NCBI RefSeq assembly: GCF_025685425.1 | Contig: NZ_JAGTAS010000050.1 | Coordinates: 62,001-126,000, forward strand | Reading direction: 5' to 3' | Length of the DNA stretch: 64,000 nucleotides | Source: Terriglobus albidus | GTDB taxonomy: Bacteria; Acidobacteriota; Terriglobia; Terriglobales; Acidobacteriaceae | Part shown: positions 23,775 through 31,138 of the stretch, in pieces | How the letters are laid out: each line of letters opens with the position of its first letter | Numbering within the stretch: position 1 is the first letter of the stretch | Position numbers and translations under genes: made by a program | Notes under the pieces: model-generated | Database searches by the model: none | What the model was told of the DNA's origin: nothing | The model's input: only the letters and a program-made list of their open reading frames with translations

Positions 23775-25151
23775 CTAATTTTCTGCGGCGAAGAGTTGGA
23801 ATTCGCGGATGCGGGCGGTGCCGGCGGTGGAGAGCAGGTTCAGGCGGAAGCGGCTGGCGGTGACGGCGGGGAAGCGGTCGATCTTCTTATGGCCGATTGC
23901 GTGTCCTGTTGTTACCGGCTTCCAGGCTCCGTCGACCCAGGCTTCGATGCGATAGGTCTGTACCATCTGCCCGTCGGTCAGCCATTCCATTGTTAGGGAG
24001 CGGTCGACGCGTGTGGGTTTGGCGAATCGGACTTCGAGGGTCGCGCTGTGGGAACCGGTGGGTGCGCTCCAGAAGGTATCTGTATCGTTGTCGAGGGCCT
24101 TGCGTGTCTCGGCGTCAGGCATAACGGCGTTTGCTGCCAGATTCTTCTCGACACCGTAGTGCTTCTGGATGGCTTCACCGACCTCTTTCAGACGGGCGAC
24201 ATCGCTATCCGGTAGAAGGCCGCGATTATCCGGGGCTACACCCAGCATCCACTGGCCGCCTTTGCCGACGGAGTGTTCGTAACTATCCATCAGGTCGTCG
24301 ACAGACTTCAGCGAAGCCTCGTCATTCGGATGCCAGAACCAGTGCAGCTTCCGCAGTGGTGTGTCGACTTCGATCGGGCGCCAACGCAGATATCCATGGC
24401 GATCGATGACGTTCCAGTTCTCGTATTCGACTTTGCCGCTTTCATCACCGGCCCAGCGAGCATCACCGTACTCGAAGAGGCCTGTGTCAGCGAAGACGAT
24501 GGTGTTCGGTTGATAGGTCCGCAGCGTTTCGATGATCTTTTTGAAGTCGTAGACGTGTCCGCCGCTCCCGGCTCCGTCGAGCCAGAACTCGACAAGGTCA
24601 CCGTAGTGCGAGGCCAGTTCTTCCAGTTCCGCGCGGTAGTAGGCATCATAGGCTGCGTTGTCTTTGTACTTCGGCTCGTGGCGATCCCACGGAGAGAGAT
24701 AGACGCCGAAACGCAGGCCCTCGGCGCGTGCGGCCTCCGCGGCTTCGCGGACGAGATCTCCCTTGCCGCCTTTCCACGGACTTGCCTTGACACTGTAGTC
24801 TGTCTGGCCTGTTGGCCAAAGACAGAAGCCATCGTGATGCTTGGCTACAAGCACAACGTACTTCGCGCCGGAGGCTTTGATGGCTCGCATCCATTGGCGC
24901 GTATCGAGAGCAGTCGGATTGAAGGTGGAAGGTGATGCGGTGCCGTCACCCCATTCGCGATCGAGAAACGTGTTGGTGCTGAAGTGAAGAATGACACCGA
25001 ACTCGAGATCCTGCCACGCTGTTTGCTGGGGCGTTGGCTTGATCTCGGTGAAGTTCTGGGCCCAGGTGGTGGCAGGCAATAACAGCGTCAGGCCAAGGGC
25101 CATCCGGCGAATCCGGCCAATGGCCATCGGGCGAATCGAGAATCGGTACAA
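23775..25151 (-). CDS. Exported GH29 alpha-L-fucosidase with C-terminal F5/8-type module
   Basis: Glycoside hydrolase family 29 enzyme, 458 aa, releasing L-fucose from glycans in the periplasm or outside. A signal peptide is present (MALGLTLLLPATTWAQ within the N-terminus). Family motifs are FGVILHFSTNTF, AKHHDGFCLWPT and the nucleophile Asp192 in EFWLDGAG. A discoidin-like carbohydrate-binding module follows (about 345-455). A TTG start at 25151 is supported by GGAGG seven bases upstream, overlapping the end of the previous gene. In-frame ATGs at 25127 and 25103 remain possible, and the 5' codons include a short ATGGCC/ATCCGG duplication. Last gene of the lactonase-oxidase operon. Confidence 0.92.
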   Translation of the reverse strand: MYRFSIRPMAIGRIRRMALGLTLLLPATTWAQNFTEIKPTPQQTAWQDLEFGVILHFSTNTFLDREWGDGTASPSTFNPTALDTRQWMRAIKASGAKYVVLVAKHHDGFCLWPTGQTDYSVKASPWKGGKGDLVREAAEAARAEGLRFGVYLSPWDRHEPKYKDNAAYDAYYRAELEELASHYGDLVEFWLDGAGSGGHVYDFKKIIETLRTYQPNTIVFADTGLFEYGDARWAGDESGKVEYENWNVIDRHGYLRWRPIEVDTPLRKLHWFWHPNDEASLKSVDDLMDSYEHSVGKGGQWMLGVAPDNRGLLPDSDVARLKEVGEAIQKHYGVEKNLAANAVMPDAETRKALDNDTDTFWSAPTGSHSATLEVRFAKPTRVDRSLTMEWLTDGQMVQTYRIEAWVDGAWKPVTTGHAIGHKKIDRFPAVTASRFRLNLLSTAGTARIREFQLFAAEN

Positions 25152-25154
25152 GCT

Positions 25155-25748
25155 TCAGCCTCCGATGCGTGCAAGTCTTCCTTCGAGCATCGCATAGCGA
25201 TGGCTGTCGACGCACAGAGTTCCGTCGCGATCAAAGAGAAACTCCTGTGGGATGTTTGCACGCAGCTTGCGATGTACGGCGATCACCTCGCCGGCGGCGT
25301 TCTCTTCAGTGACAGAGAGCATGTTCAACACTCGTCCCCCGGCGGCGGCGATGGCGATGGAGCGGCCGTCGGGAGAGATGGCGATGTGATGTGGAGATAT
25401 CGCGGTGAGGGAGAGACCCTGCGTTGTCAGCCGCTGCAGACGGCCACTTGGATCGACACGATAGCTGGAGATCGCGCCGGCGGGCAGACCGAGATAGCTC
25501 ACGTATCCGTGAGTCACGTGCAGTACCTGCTGGTCACTGGCGTAGACCATGGCGGAGGGTAGGTCTGCCTTTTCGCTGTGTCTGCGCTGTCCGCGAACAA
25601 CGCTGTGAATCCAGCCGCCTTCGCGGTCGAGCTCGAAGGTGATGCCATCACCGATCGCGGCGAAGGCCCGTGTCATGGGAGCAGCGCAGATAGCAGCCCC
25701 TGCAATGCCTTGCAGTACTGAGCGACGTGTTGGTTTGAACTCTCGCAT
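25155..25748 (-). CDS. Tat-exported small propeller-like protein (partial lactonase-like)
   Basis: A 197-aa product with a twin-arginine signal (FKPTRRSVLQGIAGAAICAAP). The mature part has a propeller blade word, HHIAISPDGRSIAIAAAGGRV, like the lactonase encoded two genes upstream. At about 160 residues it is much shorter than a full seven-bladed lactonase (about 340). It may be a shortened descendant, a dimeric half-propeller or an unrelated small propeller. The start is taken at ATG 25748; an adjacent ATG at 25751 overlaps the previous stop as TAATG. It is tightly packed with its neighbours (overlap upstream, three bases downstream), so it is an operon member, presumably in the same sugar pathway. 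Confidence 0.75.
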   Translation of the reverse strand: MREFKPTRRSVLQGIAGAAICAAPMTRAFAAIGDGITFELDREGGWIHSVVRGQRRHSEKADLPSAMVYASDQQVLHVTHGYVSYLGLPAGAISSYRVDPSGRLQRLTTQGLSLTAISPHHIAISPDGRSIAIAAAGGRVLNMLSVTEENAAGEVIAVHRKLRANIPQEFLFDRDGTLCVDSHRYAMLEGRLARIGG

Positions 25749-25750
25749 CA

Positions 25751-27307
25751 TTATGCCTTCGGTCGGATTGACATCGAGTGATGGAACAGGTTGTGTGGAT
25801 CGTATTCCTTCTTCACCTGCTGCAGCAGCGGATAGAGATCGCCGGTGCCGTAATAGAGCGTGGTCCACTCCGGGCTCTCCAGCATATCGGCATCCGCATA
25901 GTTGATGTAGCAGCCCTCGAAGTTCTCATTGGGATACGGATAGCCGAGATGCTTTGGATCTGCAGAAGGGGTAGAGTACATGGCTTTGTAGCACTGGCGA
26001 ATTCCGTTCAGACGATAGTCATCGTCTGCCTCGTTCAGCCAATAGCTCTGGTACTGCAGTTTCATGATCGAGCTGCGCTGCGGGATCGCGGTATCGGCGA
26101 TGCGGGCAGGATTGTTGACCATGCCGCCGTAGGAGTCGATGGCCAGGATGAGGCCGCGGGTTGCGTCGCTCGTCATCTGGTCATAGAGCACATTGGCTTC
26201 CGCCACGGTAAAGCCCTTTTTCATATAGCAGGACTTGTATTTGGACCGGCGACGGTTTGAACCGTAAAGGCCGCTGCCTCCCTGTCCGCTGACGGTTGCC
26301 TCCACCCAGTTCAAGGCGCGTACGGGATGCGTTCCGTAGCAGACGGTGTCACCGACCAGTGGTCTCTGCTGTTGCTGCTGGCTAAACTCCTGTTGTTGCA
26401 GGTAATCGGGTGGAGCGTCCGCTGCAGGCCGGCATGTCTGGAAGAGATTCAGATATTCCTGCACCCAATCTCTGCCTTCGTTGTCATCGCCGGTCTGGGC
26501 GTAATGGAGACCGAGGCTCACTCGGCCGGATTTGCTGTTGCCCACAACAAGATTCGTGAAGACGGGATAAGTTGCAGGGTTTTTGTCGTTCTTGGCCCAG
26601 TAATCGCCGTAGGTCGTGACGATACGAACGAACTTCTCGCGCGTCATCTCCCTCCAATCCCAGGAGATATTGGCGGTGAGCACCTGCCGGGGCATCGGAG
26701 GAAGCTTGGCGAAGTGGAAGGCGGTGATGACGCCGAAATTCGAGCCCTGTCCACCACGCAGAGCGCGGAAGAGCGTGGGATGATGTTGCGCGTCGGCGTA
26801 GATGAGCTCCGCTTTGCCGGCCTGGTTGACGATAACGATCTCAACACCAGTCAGCCAGTCCACGGTAATACCGTACATGCGCGCCAGGGTCCCATAGCCT
26901 CCGCCGGAGACGTGGCCGCCCGCAGTGACCGTGTAGCAGGTGCCGCCGGGGATGACGACGCCACCCAGCTTATAGAGACGTTCGTAAACAACACCCAGCT
27001 TGGCTCCGGGCTGAATGATGTAGCTGCCTGGAGTTTCGCCGGTGCTGACACGGTCCATCATGCTGACGTCGAGCAAAACGCCGCCCGGATTGTTGACGAC
27101 CCAGTCTTCGTAACAATGGCCTGAAGAACGTACAGTCGGCCGCTGTCCGCGATCGATCGCCTGCTGCAGAGTGCGGACGACATCTTCGGCGCTGGTGCAG
27201 TACTCAACCTGCGCTACGCGCTGGCTGTCGGCGGCAGGGAAGCGAGCATTATTGCCGCGGCTGCAAACGTCAAAACGAACATCATTGCGATCAACAACGG
27301 AAGCCAT
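25751..27307 (-). CDS. Bicovalent FAD-linked oxidase (GOOX/BBE-like)
   Basis: Flavoprotein oxidase of the VAO/PCMH superfamily with a C-terminal BBE segment (CYINYADADML, PHNLFHHSMSI). Numbered from ATG 27307 it has 518 aa. Two predicted FAD-linking residues are His64 (SSGHCYEDW) and Cys124 (GGTCYTV), 60 residues apart as in glucooligosaccharide oxidase. Relatives oxidise sugars or oligosaccharides at C1 to lactones, passing electrons to oxygen or another acceptor. No signal peptide is visible, which conflicts with the Tat-exported lactonases beside it. AGGAGG lies close before this ATG; an ATG at 27331 would add eight residues. Likely substrate here is free L-fucose or a fucosylated sugar, an inference from GH29 in the operon. 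Confidence 0.87.
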   Translation of the reverse strand: MASVVDRNDVRFDVCSRGNNARFPAADSQRVAQVEYCTSAEDVVRTLQQAIDRGQRPTVRSSGHCYEDWVVNNPGGVLLDVSMMDRVSTGETPGSYIIQPGAKLGVVYERLYKLGGVVIPGGTCYTVTAGGHVSGGGYGTLARMYGITVDWLTGVEIVIVNQAGKAELIYADAQHHPTLFRALRGGQGSNFGVITAFHFAKLPPMPRQVLTANISWDWREMTREKFVRIVTTYGDYWAKNDKNPATYPVFTNLVVGNSKSGRVSLGLHYAQTGDDNEGRDWVQEYLNLFQTCRPAADAPPDYLQQQEFSQQQQQRPLVGDTVCYGTHPVRALNWVEATVSGQGGSGLYGSNRRRSKYKSCYMKKGFTVAEANVLYDQMTSDATRGLILAIDSYGGMVNNPARIADTAIPQRSSIMKLQYQSYWLNEADDDYRLNGIRQCYKAMYSTPSADPKHLGYPYPNENFEGCYINYADADMLESPEWTTLYYGTGDLYPLLQQVKKEYDPHNLFHHSMSIRPKA

Positions 27308-27314
27308 GCTCCTC

Positions 27315-28478
27315 CTAGATCCAGGTGGCAAACATCGGTGTATCGAGCGGATACCGGTGTACCGGGGCGGAAAGTTCGCCCGTAGCGAGATTGCGTTGCA
27401 GGACGACTATCTCACCGCTGTCCTGATTGCTGGCGATCATCCATTTGCCGGTGCGATCGAGTGCGATGTGACGCGTGGTTTTGCCGCCGTTCGGCGCAAG
27501 CTGTTTGAGCTTCAGCTTGCCCGAGGCGCGGTCGATATCGAAGACCGCGATGGTCTGATCGGCGATGCGGTTGCCGACGTACACGTTTCGTCCGTCCGCG
27601 GAGGCCAGAATCTCGCCGGCAAAGGCAGTATGTGGGGGGAAGTCCGGCTTCAGGGTTGAGACGCGGTCGATGGGCGTGATGCGGCCGCGTGTTGCATCCC
27701 ACGCCAGAATGTCGACAGTTGAGTCGAGCTCGTTCACACTATAGAGCCACTTGCCGTTGGGGTGAAACGAGATGTGGCGCGGCCCGCTTGCCGGCTTTGC
27801 CTGCCAGAGCGGAGGGTCGTTGGGCGTGAGCGCTGCGGTTGCCGCATCGATGCGATAGATGCAGATTCGGTCGAGGCCGAGATCGTTCACCAGAAGGAAG
27901 CGGCCGTCAGGTGAGACCTGCGCGGAGTGGGCATGCGACTTCGTCTGCCGTGACGGATCAGGTCCGCTGCCTTCGTACTGAAAGTGAGAGACCGCTTCGC
28001 TCAAGCTGCCATCGGGCTTGACGTGGTACGAGGCGATGCTGCCTCCTCCGTAGTTAGCGACAAAGACTGAGTGGCCGTCCGGCGAGAGGGAGAGGTGCGT
28101 GGGGCCGTTGCCGACGGAAGAGACTTTATTCAGCAGACGAAGCTCGCGAGAGCCGGGAATGGTCTCCAGCGCATTGACGCCGGAGTCGTCTTTGCCGTCC
28201 TCACTGACGGCATAGATCCGTGTGAGCGAGCCGACGCGGCGGGTGGCGAGGAAGCTCGGTGACACCAGGGTGGCAGCTAATGTGATGGAACCGAGTTCGC
28301 CTGTGGCTGCGTTCCAGTCGGCGGTGTAGATCCCTTTGCTGACCTTGCCGGTGGTTCCCAGCAGCACGCGGGTGGGAGTAACCGTGCCGGCGGCAGACGC
28401 GGAACGGATGGTGAACGCGGTCGCAAGACCGCCCCATACAAACTCTCTACGGGACAGTCGGGGGGTATTGACGGGCAT
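27315..28478 (-). CDS. Tat-exported seven-bladed propeller lactonase
   Basis: Lactonase of the 6-phosphogluconolactonase-like (YbhE/Pgl) propeller family, 387 aa. The N-terminus is a Tat signal (RLSRREFVWGGLATAF). Blade words repeat through the protein: THLSLSPDGHSVFVANYGGG, HAHSAQVSPDGRFLLVNDLG, RHISFHPNGKWLYSVNELDS and RHIALDRTGKWMIASNQDS. The ATG at 28478 follows GAGG by eight bases; an adjacent GTG at 28481 is possible. It opens the lactonase-oxidase-small propeller-GH29 operon. With the oxidase making a sugar lactone, this enzyme would hydrolyse it to the aldonic acid. Exact sugar unproven. Confidence 0.9.
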   Translation of the reverse strand: MPVNTPRLSRREFVWGGLATAFTIRSASAAGTVTPTRVLLGTTGKVSKGIYTADWNAATGELGSITLAATLVSPSFLATRRVGSLTRIYAVSEDGKDDSGVNALETIPGSRELRLLNKVSSVGNGPTHLSLSPDGHSVFVANYGGGSIASYHVKPDGSLSEAVSHFQYEGSGPDPSRQTKSHAHSAQVSPDGRFLLVNDLGLDRICIYRIDAATAALTPNDPPLWQAKPASGPRHISFHPNGKWLYSVNELDSTVDILAWDATRGRITPIDRVSTLKPDFPPHTAFAGEILASADGRNVYVGNRIADQTIAVFDIDRASGKLKLKQLAPNGGKTTRHIALDRTGKWMIASNQDSGEIVVLQRNLATGELSAPVHRYPLDTPMFATWI

Positions 28479-28718
28479 CACGTCGTCCTCAATCGTTTTT
28501 TCGATGCGCCAAGGGTAATTTGTGAGAACAGAAGATGAAATCGGGCAAAAGTCCTATGCCCTGGTCATGACATAAGCCTGACGACGTCTTCTGAGTGTCC
28601 CAGCGCAACTGTTGTTGAGTATGCCGGAAGCTCTTCATCGCTGTCAGGTTACAAGGATGGGTTTGTTTAGGGGTAAGGCAAAACAGAGGACGTTGTACTC
28701 GGAGTGGATGATTTGACC

Positions 28719-28849
28719 TCAGCGGCTGAAGCCGCCGTTCTTCGCGCCCTCGTACGGGACGGCTGAAAGCCGTCCCCTTAAGCAAGGCATTCGCACCTGC
28801 GGTGCGAAATGGTTGCGCTACGCGCAACGGCTTGTCAGCCGCTCATCCG
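28719..28849. repeat. Array of short palindromes in the 28479-28903 gap
   Basis: Four small hairpins in a row: GCGGCTGAAGCCGC, GGGACGGCTGAAAGCCGTCCC, TTCGCACCTGCGGTGCGAA and GTTGCGCTACGCGCAAC. The outer words CAGCGGCTGA and GTCAGCCGCT also pair. The unit resembles the other REP-like families in the window. The rest of this 425-base gap shows no gene; it must contain the promoter of the minus-strand lactonase operon. Confidence 0.65.
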
Positions 28850-28903
28850 TAAGCGCAGCAAAGCCCATCATTTGATGGCAACAGCCACGGAGAGTCAGCG
28901 GCT

Positions 28904-30559
28904 CTATGTCTTCGATCCTAACCGCATGCTTTCAGAGAGCAGAATGGCATCGGCGACCTCGCGCATCGACTTCCGCCGTTGCCGGCTCTCTTTCTGCATC
29001 ATGCGGTAGGCTTCGTCTTCGGAGATCTTCAGATCACGTTGCAGAATGCCTTTGGCGCGGTCGATCACCTTCCGCGATTCCAGCCGGTCTGCAAGCTGAA
29101 GATTTTCCGTCTCCAGGCGTGCCCGCTCGATTTCAGCGCCTACCAGAACGCCGATGGTCGCTAGCAGTCGGCGCTCGAGATCGGTATGGAAGTAGGGCTG
29201 CTTGTGCTGCAGGTTCAACACGCCCACGACGCGGCCGGCACAGAGGACCGGGATGCAGAGCATGGCTTCGAAGGTGTCTTCTGGGAGACTGCGGAAGGCG
29301 CTGAAGCGCGGATCTTCGCTGGCGCGTTCGGGAATGGAGACCGGCTCGCGATGTTCGGCGACCCATCCGGTGACGCCTTGTCCGACGGAGACCTTCAGTT
29401 GATCGATTTCGGCAGCATGCGGGTTGCGTGAGGCGCGAAGGACAAGTTTGTCCTCTTCCAGCGTGTAGATAAAGCAGGAGTCGCACGGCACCATCGCGCA
29501 GACGCAGGCGACGATGCGTGAAAGCACAACGTGCAATGGGTCGGTTGAGGTGAGGCTGCTGCTTACCTGCTGCAGAATGTCCAGCGGCGCCAGACCATCA
29601 CGGAAGCCCGCCATCGTTGAGGTAGAGGGTGCGACCTGCTGTACCGGCCATGCGGGCGGCTTCGGGACGACGGGCTCTGCCTCATCCTCCGGCTTGGCGC
29701 CGGCAAACGAATCGGACGAACGCTTCTCCGCAAGCACCTTGCGAGCGTACTGCGCTGCTTCATTCACCATGAAGCCCATGCGCGGCCGCGACGGCTCGAA
29801 GTCGGGCTTCAGGCCGTAGTGCAGAATCTCTTCGGTGGTTGTCGGTCCCACTGAGATGATGGCGATGGACTCGAGAGCACGCCGCATCTCTTCGGCGACG
29901 CCCATATCGCTGGCCACCTGAAAGAGATGAATCACCTGCACCGCGGTCATGAACAGAACTACATCGATGGAGCCATCGATGATCTCGCGTATCGCTTCCT
30001 GCAGCGGTGCAATGTCGAGCGGTAGTCCCCACTGATAGACCGGAACCTTGGTGACAGAGGCACAGCGATGAACGAGTTCGGCAATCAGCTCTGGGTTGGT
30101 GGCGCCATACTCCTGCACAGCGACGTCATAGCGCGCGAGCTTATCGCCGTACTTCTTATCCATCTGTGCAACTACTTCGCGCCATGTGCTGGGTTCGGCG
30201 GTGGTGACTGCGACAGGGACCTGCAACTCACGCAATGCGGCGACCGGCTTTACACCTCTGGCCACGATCTGCCGCTTGCGCAGTTGTTGCAATATCTTTT
30301 CGCGATCGAAGGTGGCGCTCAGTACCTCCATCATCTTCGCCACGCCCACACCGGTCATGAAGACGATGAGATCGATCTCCCCTGCGAGCAGGCGGCGGCC
30401 AAACTCCACACAGTCGGTATTCGAGCTGAGCGGAATTTCGCGCATGGATGGAACCACGAGCGGATCACCGTTGTAAGTGCGAATGAGCTTCTCTACCTCG
30501 CGCTCGCGGCGGGTTTCTAGAGATAACACTCGCAATCCTTCAAAGCTGGCGTGGGGCAT
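28904..30559 (-). CDS. HemD-like/GAF/ANTAR fusion regulator
   Basis: Three-domain protein, 551 aa. Residues 1-265 are uroporphyrinogen-III-synthase-like (VLSLETRREREVEKLI, FMTGVGVAKMMEVL, SVGPTTTEEILHYGL). After a Pro/Ala-rich linker, residues 335-485 form a GAF domain (VSVGQGVTGWVAEHREPVSI, GVLNLQHKQPYFHT). Residues 490-547 form an ANTAR domain (LESRKVIDRAKGILQRD, SEDEAYRMMQKESRQRRKSM). ANTAR domains bind paired RNA hairpins to prevent termination, as in NasR of nitrate assimilation. HemD-like domains fused to a DNA-binding domain regulate nitrogen genes in actinobacteria (NnaR). Divergent position from the nitrate-use run supports a regulatory role, perhaps also supplying uroporphyrinogen III for siroheme. 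The ATG follows GGAGA. Confidence 0.88.
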   Translation of the reverse strand: MPHASFEGLRVLSLETRREREVEKLIRTYNGDPLVVPSMREIPLSSNTDCVEFGRRLLAGEIDLIVFMTGVGVAKMMEVLSATFDREKILQQLRKRQIVARGVKPVAALRELQVPVAVTTAEPSTWREVVAQMDKKYGDKLARYDVAVQEYGATNPELIAELVHRCASVTKVPVYQWGLPLDIAPLQEAIREIIDGSIDVVLFMTAVQVIHLFQVASDMGVAEEMRRALESIAIISVGPTTTEEILHYGLKPDFEPSRPRMGFMVNEAAQYARKVLAEKRSSDSFAGAKPEDEAEPVVPKPPAWPVQQVAPSTSTMAGFRDGLAPLDILQQVSSSLTSTDPLHVVLSRIVACVCAMVPCDSCFIYTLEEDKLVLRASRNPHAAEIDQLKVSVGQGVTGWVAEHREPVSIPERASEDPRFSAFRSLPEDTFEAMLCIPVLCAGRVVGVLNLQHKQPYFHTDLERRLLATIGVLVGAEIERARLETENLQLADRLESRKVIDRAKGILQRDLKISEDEAYRMMQKESRQRRKSMREVADAILLSESMRLGSKT

Positions 30560-30677
30560 GACTCTCCGAAAACGGGTTGAGCTGCGTTGATGCCGAGGGA
30601 AATTGATTAAAAGATAATCAATCTCATTCTAGAACTGTACGGCCATCACGTACGAAAACGCCAATTGATCGTTCTCA

Positions 30678-30789
30678 GAGCATTTTCCCTGTTGCTGGGT
30701 ATCCCGCAAGAGGAGTGCAGCGGCGTTTTCATTGCGGAAAACGCCCATAGATGAGGAAACCCTCCTCTACACCTACAGGCAAAATGCTG
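30678..30789 (+). repeat. 112-bp terminal-inverted-repeat element, copy 1
   Basis: Begins GAGCATTTTCCCTGTTGCTG and ends ACCTACAGGCAAAATGCTG, the reverse complement of the start with two changes. Internally GGCGTTTTC-ATTGCG-GAAAACGCC forms a nine-base stem. Other copies are at 54433-54544 (same orientation) and 60302-60412 (opposite). It has no coding content and resembles a MITE. It lies between the divergent HemD-GAF-ANTAR and nitrite reductase genes. Confidence 0.85.
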
Positions 30790-30861
30790 CATGTGAATGT
30801 GCAGAATTCTTTTTCTGTCAGAGAATTACGAGGAAATTGCAAATCCTCCATGAAAAACCGC

Positions 30862-30890
30862 TTGCGTGTATCCCGGTATCGCCCTATACT
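30862..30890 (+). promoter_or_regulatory. Candidate sigma-70-type promoter for the nitrate-use operon
   Basis: TTGCGT at 30862-30867 and TATACT at 30885-30890 are separated by 17 bases, the ideal spacing. Transcription would begin near 30897, leaving a leader of about 240 bases before the nitrite reductase ATG at 31139. The match is good but is prediction only. Confidence 0.5.
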
Positions 30891-30900
30891 CCAAGCATTG

Positions 30901-30929
30901 CACCCTTCGGCTATGGCAGCCTGAAGGTG
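30901..30929 (+). other. Leader RNA hairpin just after the predicted nitrate-operon start
   Basis: CACCCTTCGGCT pairs with AGCCTGAAGGTG, eleven pairs with a single bulge on each side and loop ATGGC. It falls four bases after the predicted transcription start, so it would be the 5' end of the leader RNA. It could stabilise the RNA or be part of an ANTAR target, but the loop is five bases and not the AxxGxx hexaloop known for ANTAR targets. Confidence 0.4.
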
Positions 30930-31138
30930 TTGTCTGAAGGTGCGGCCCCTTGATGCGTCCGCCTTCGCCAAGTCTGAGCATTTCAAGTTTAGTAAGCTGC
31001 TCCGCGACGAGCCTGAGTTCACCGCCGATGTGTGCGTGTGGGATTGCTGCGTTCGTTCCGGAGTTTTTCGCATTGCCGCACAGGTGATTCAGGCCGTCGT
31101 ACATCATCCACCGATTGTTTTGCCGCGTGAGGATGTTT

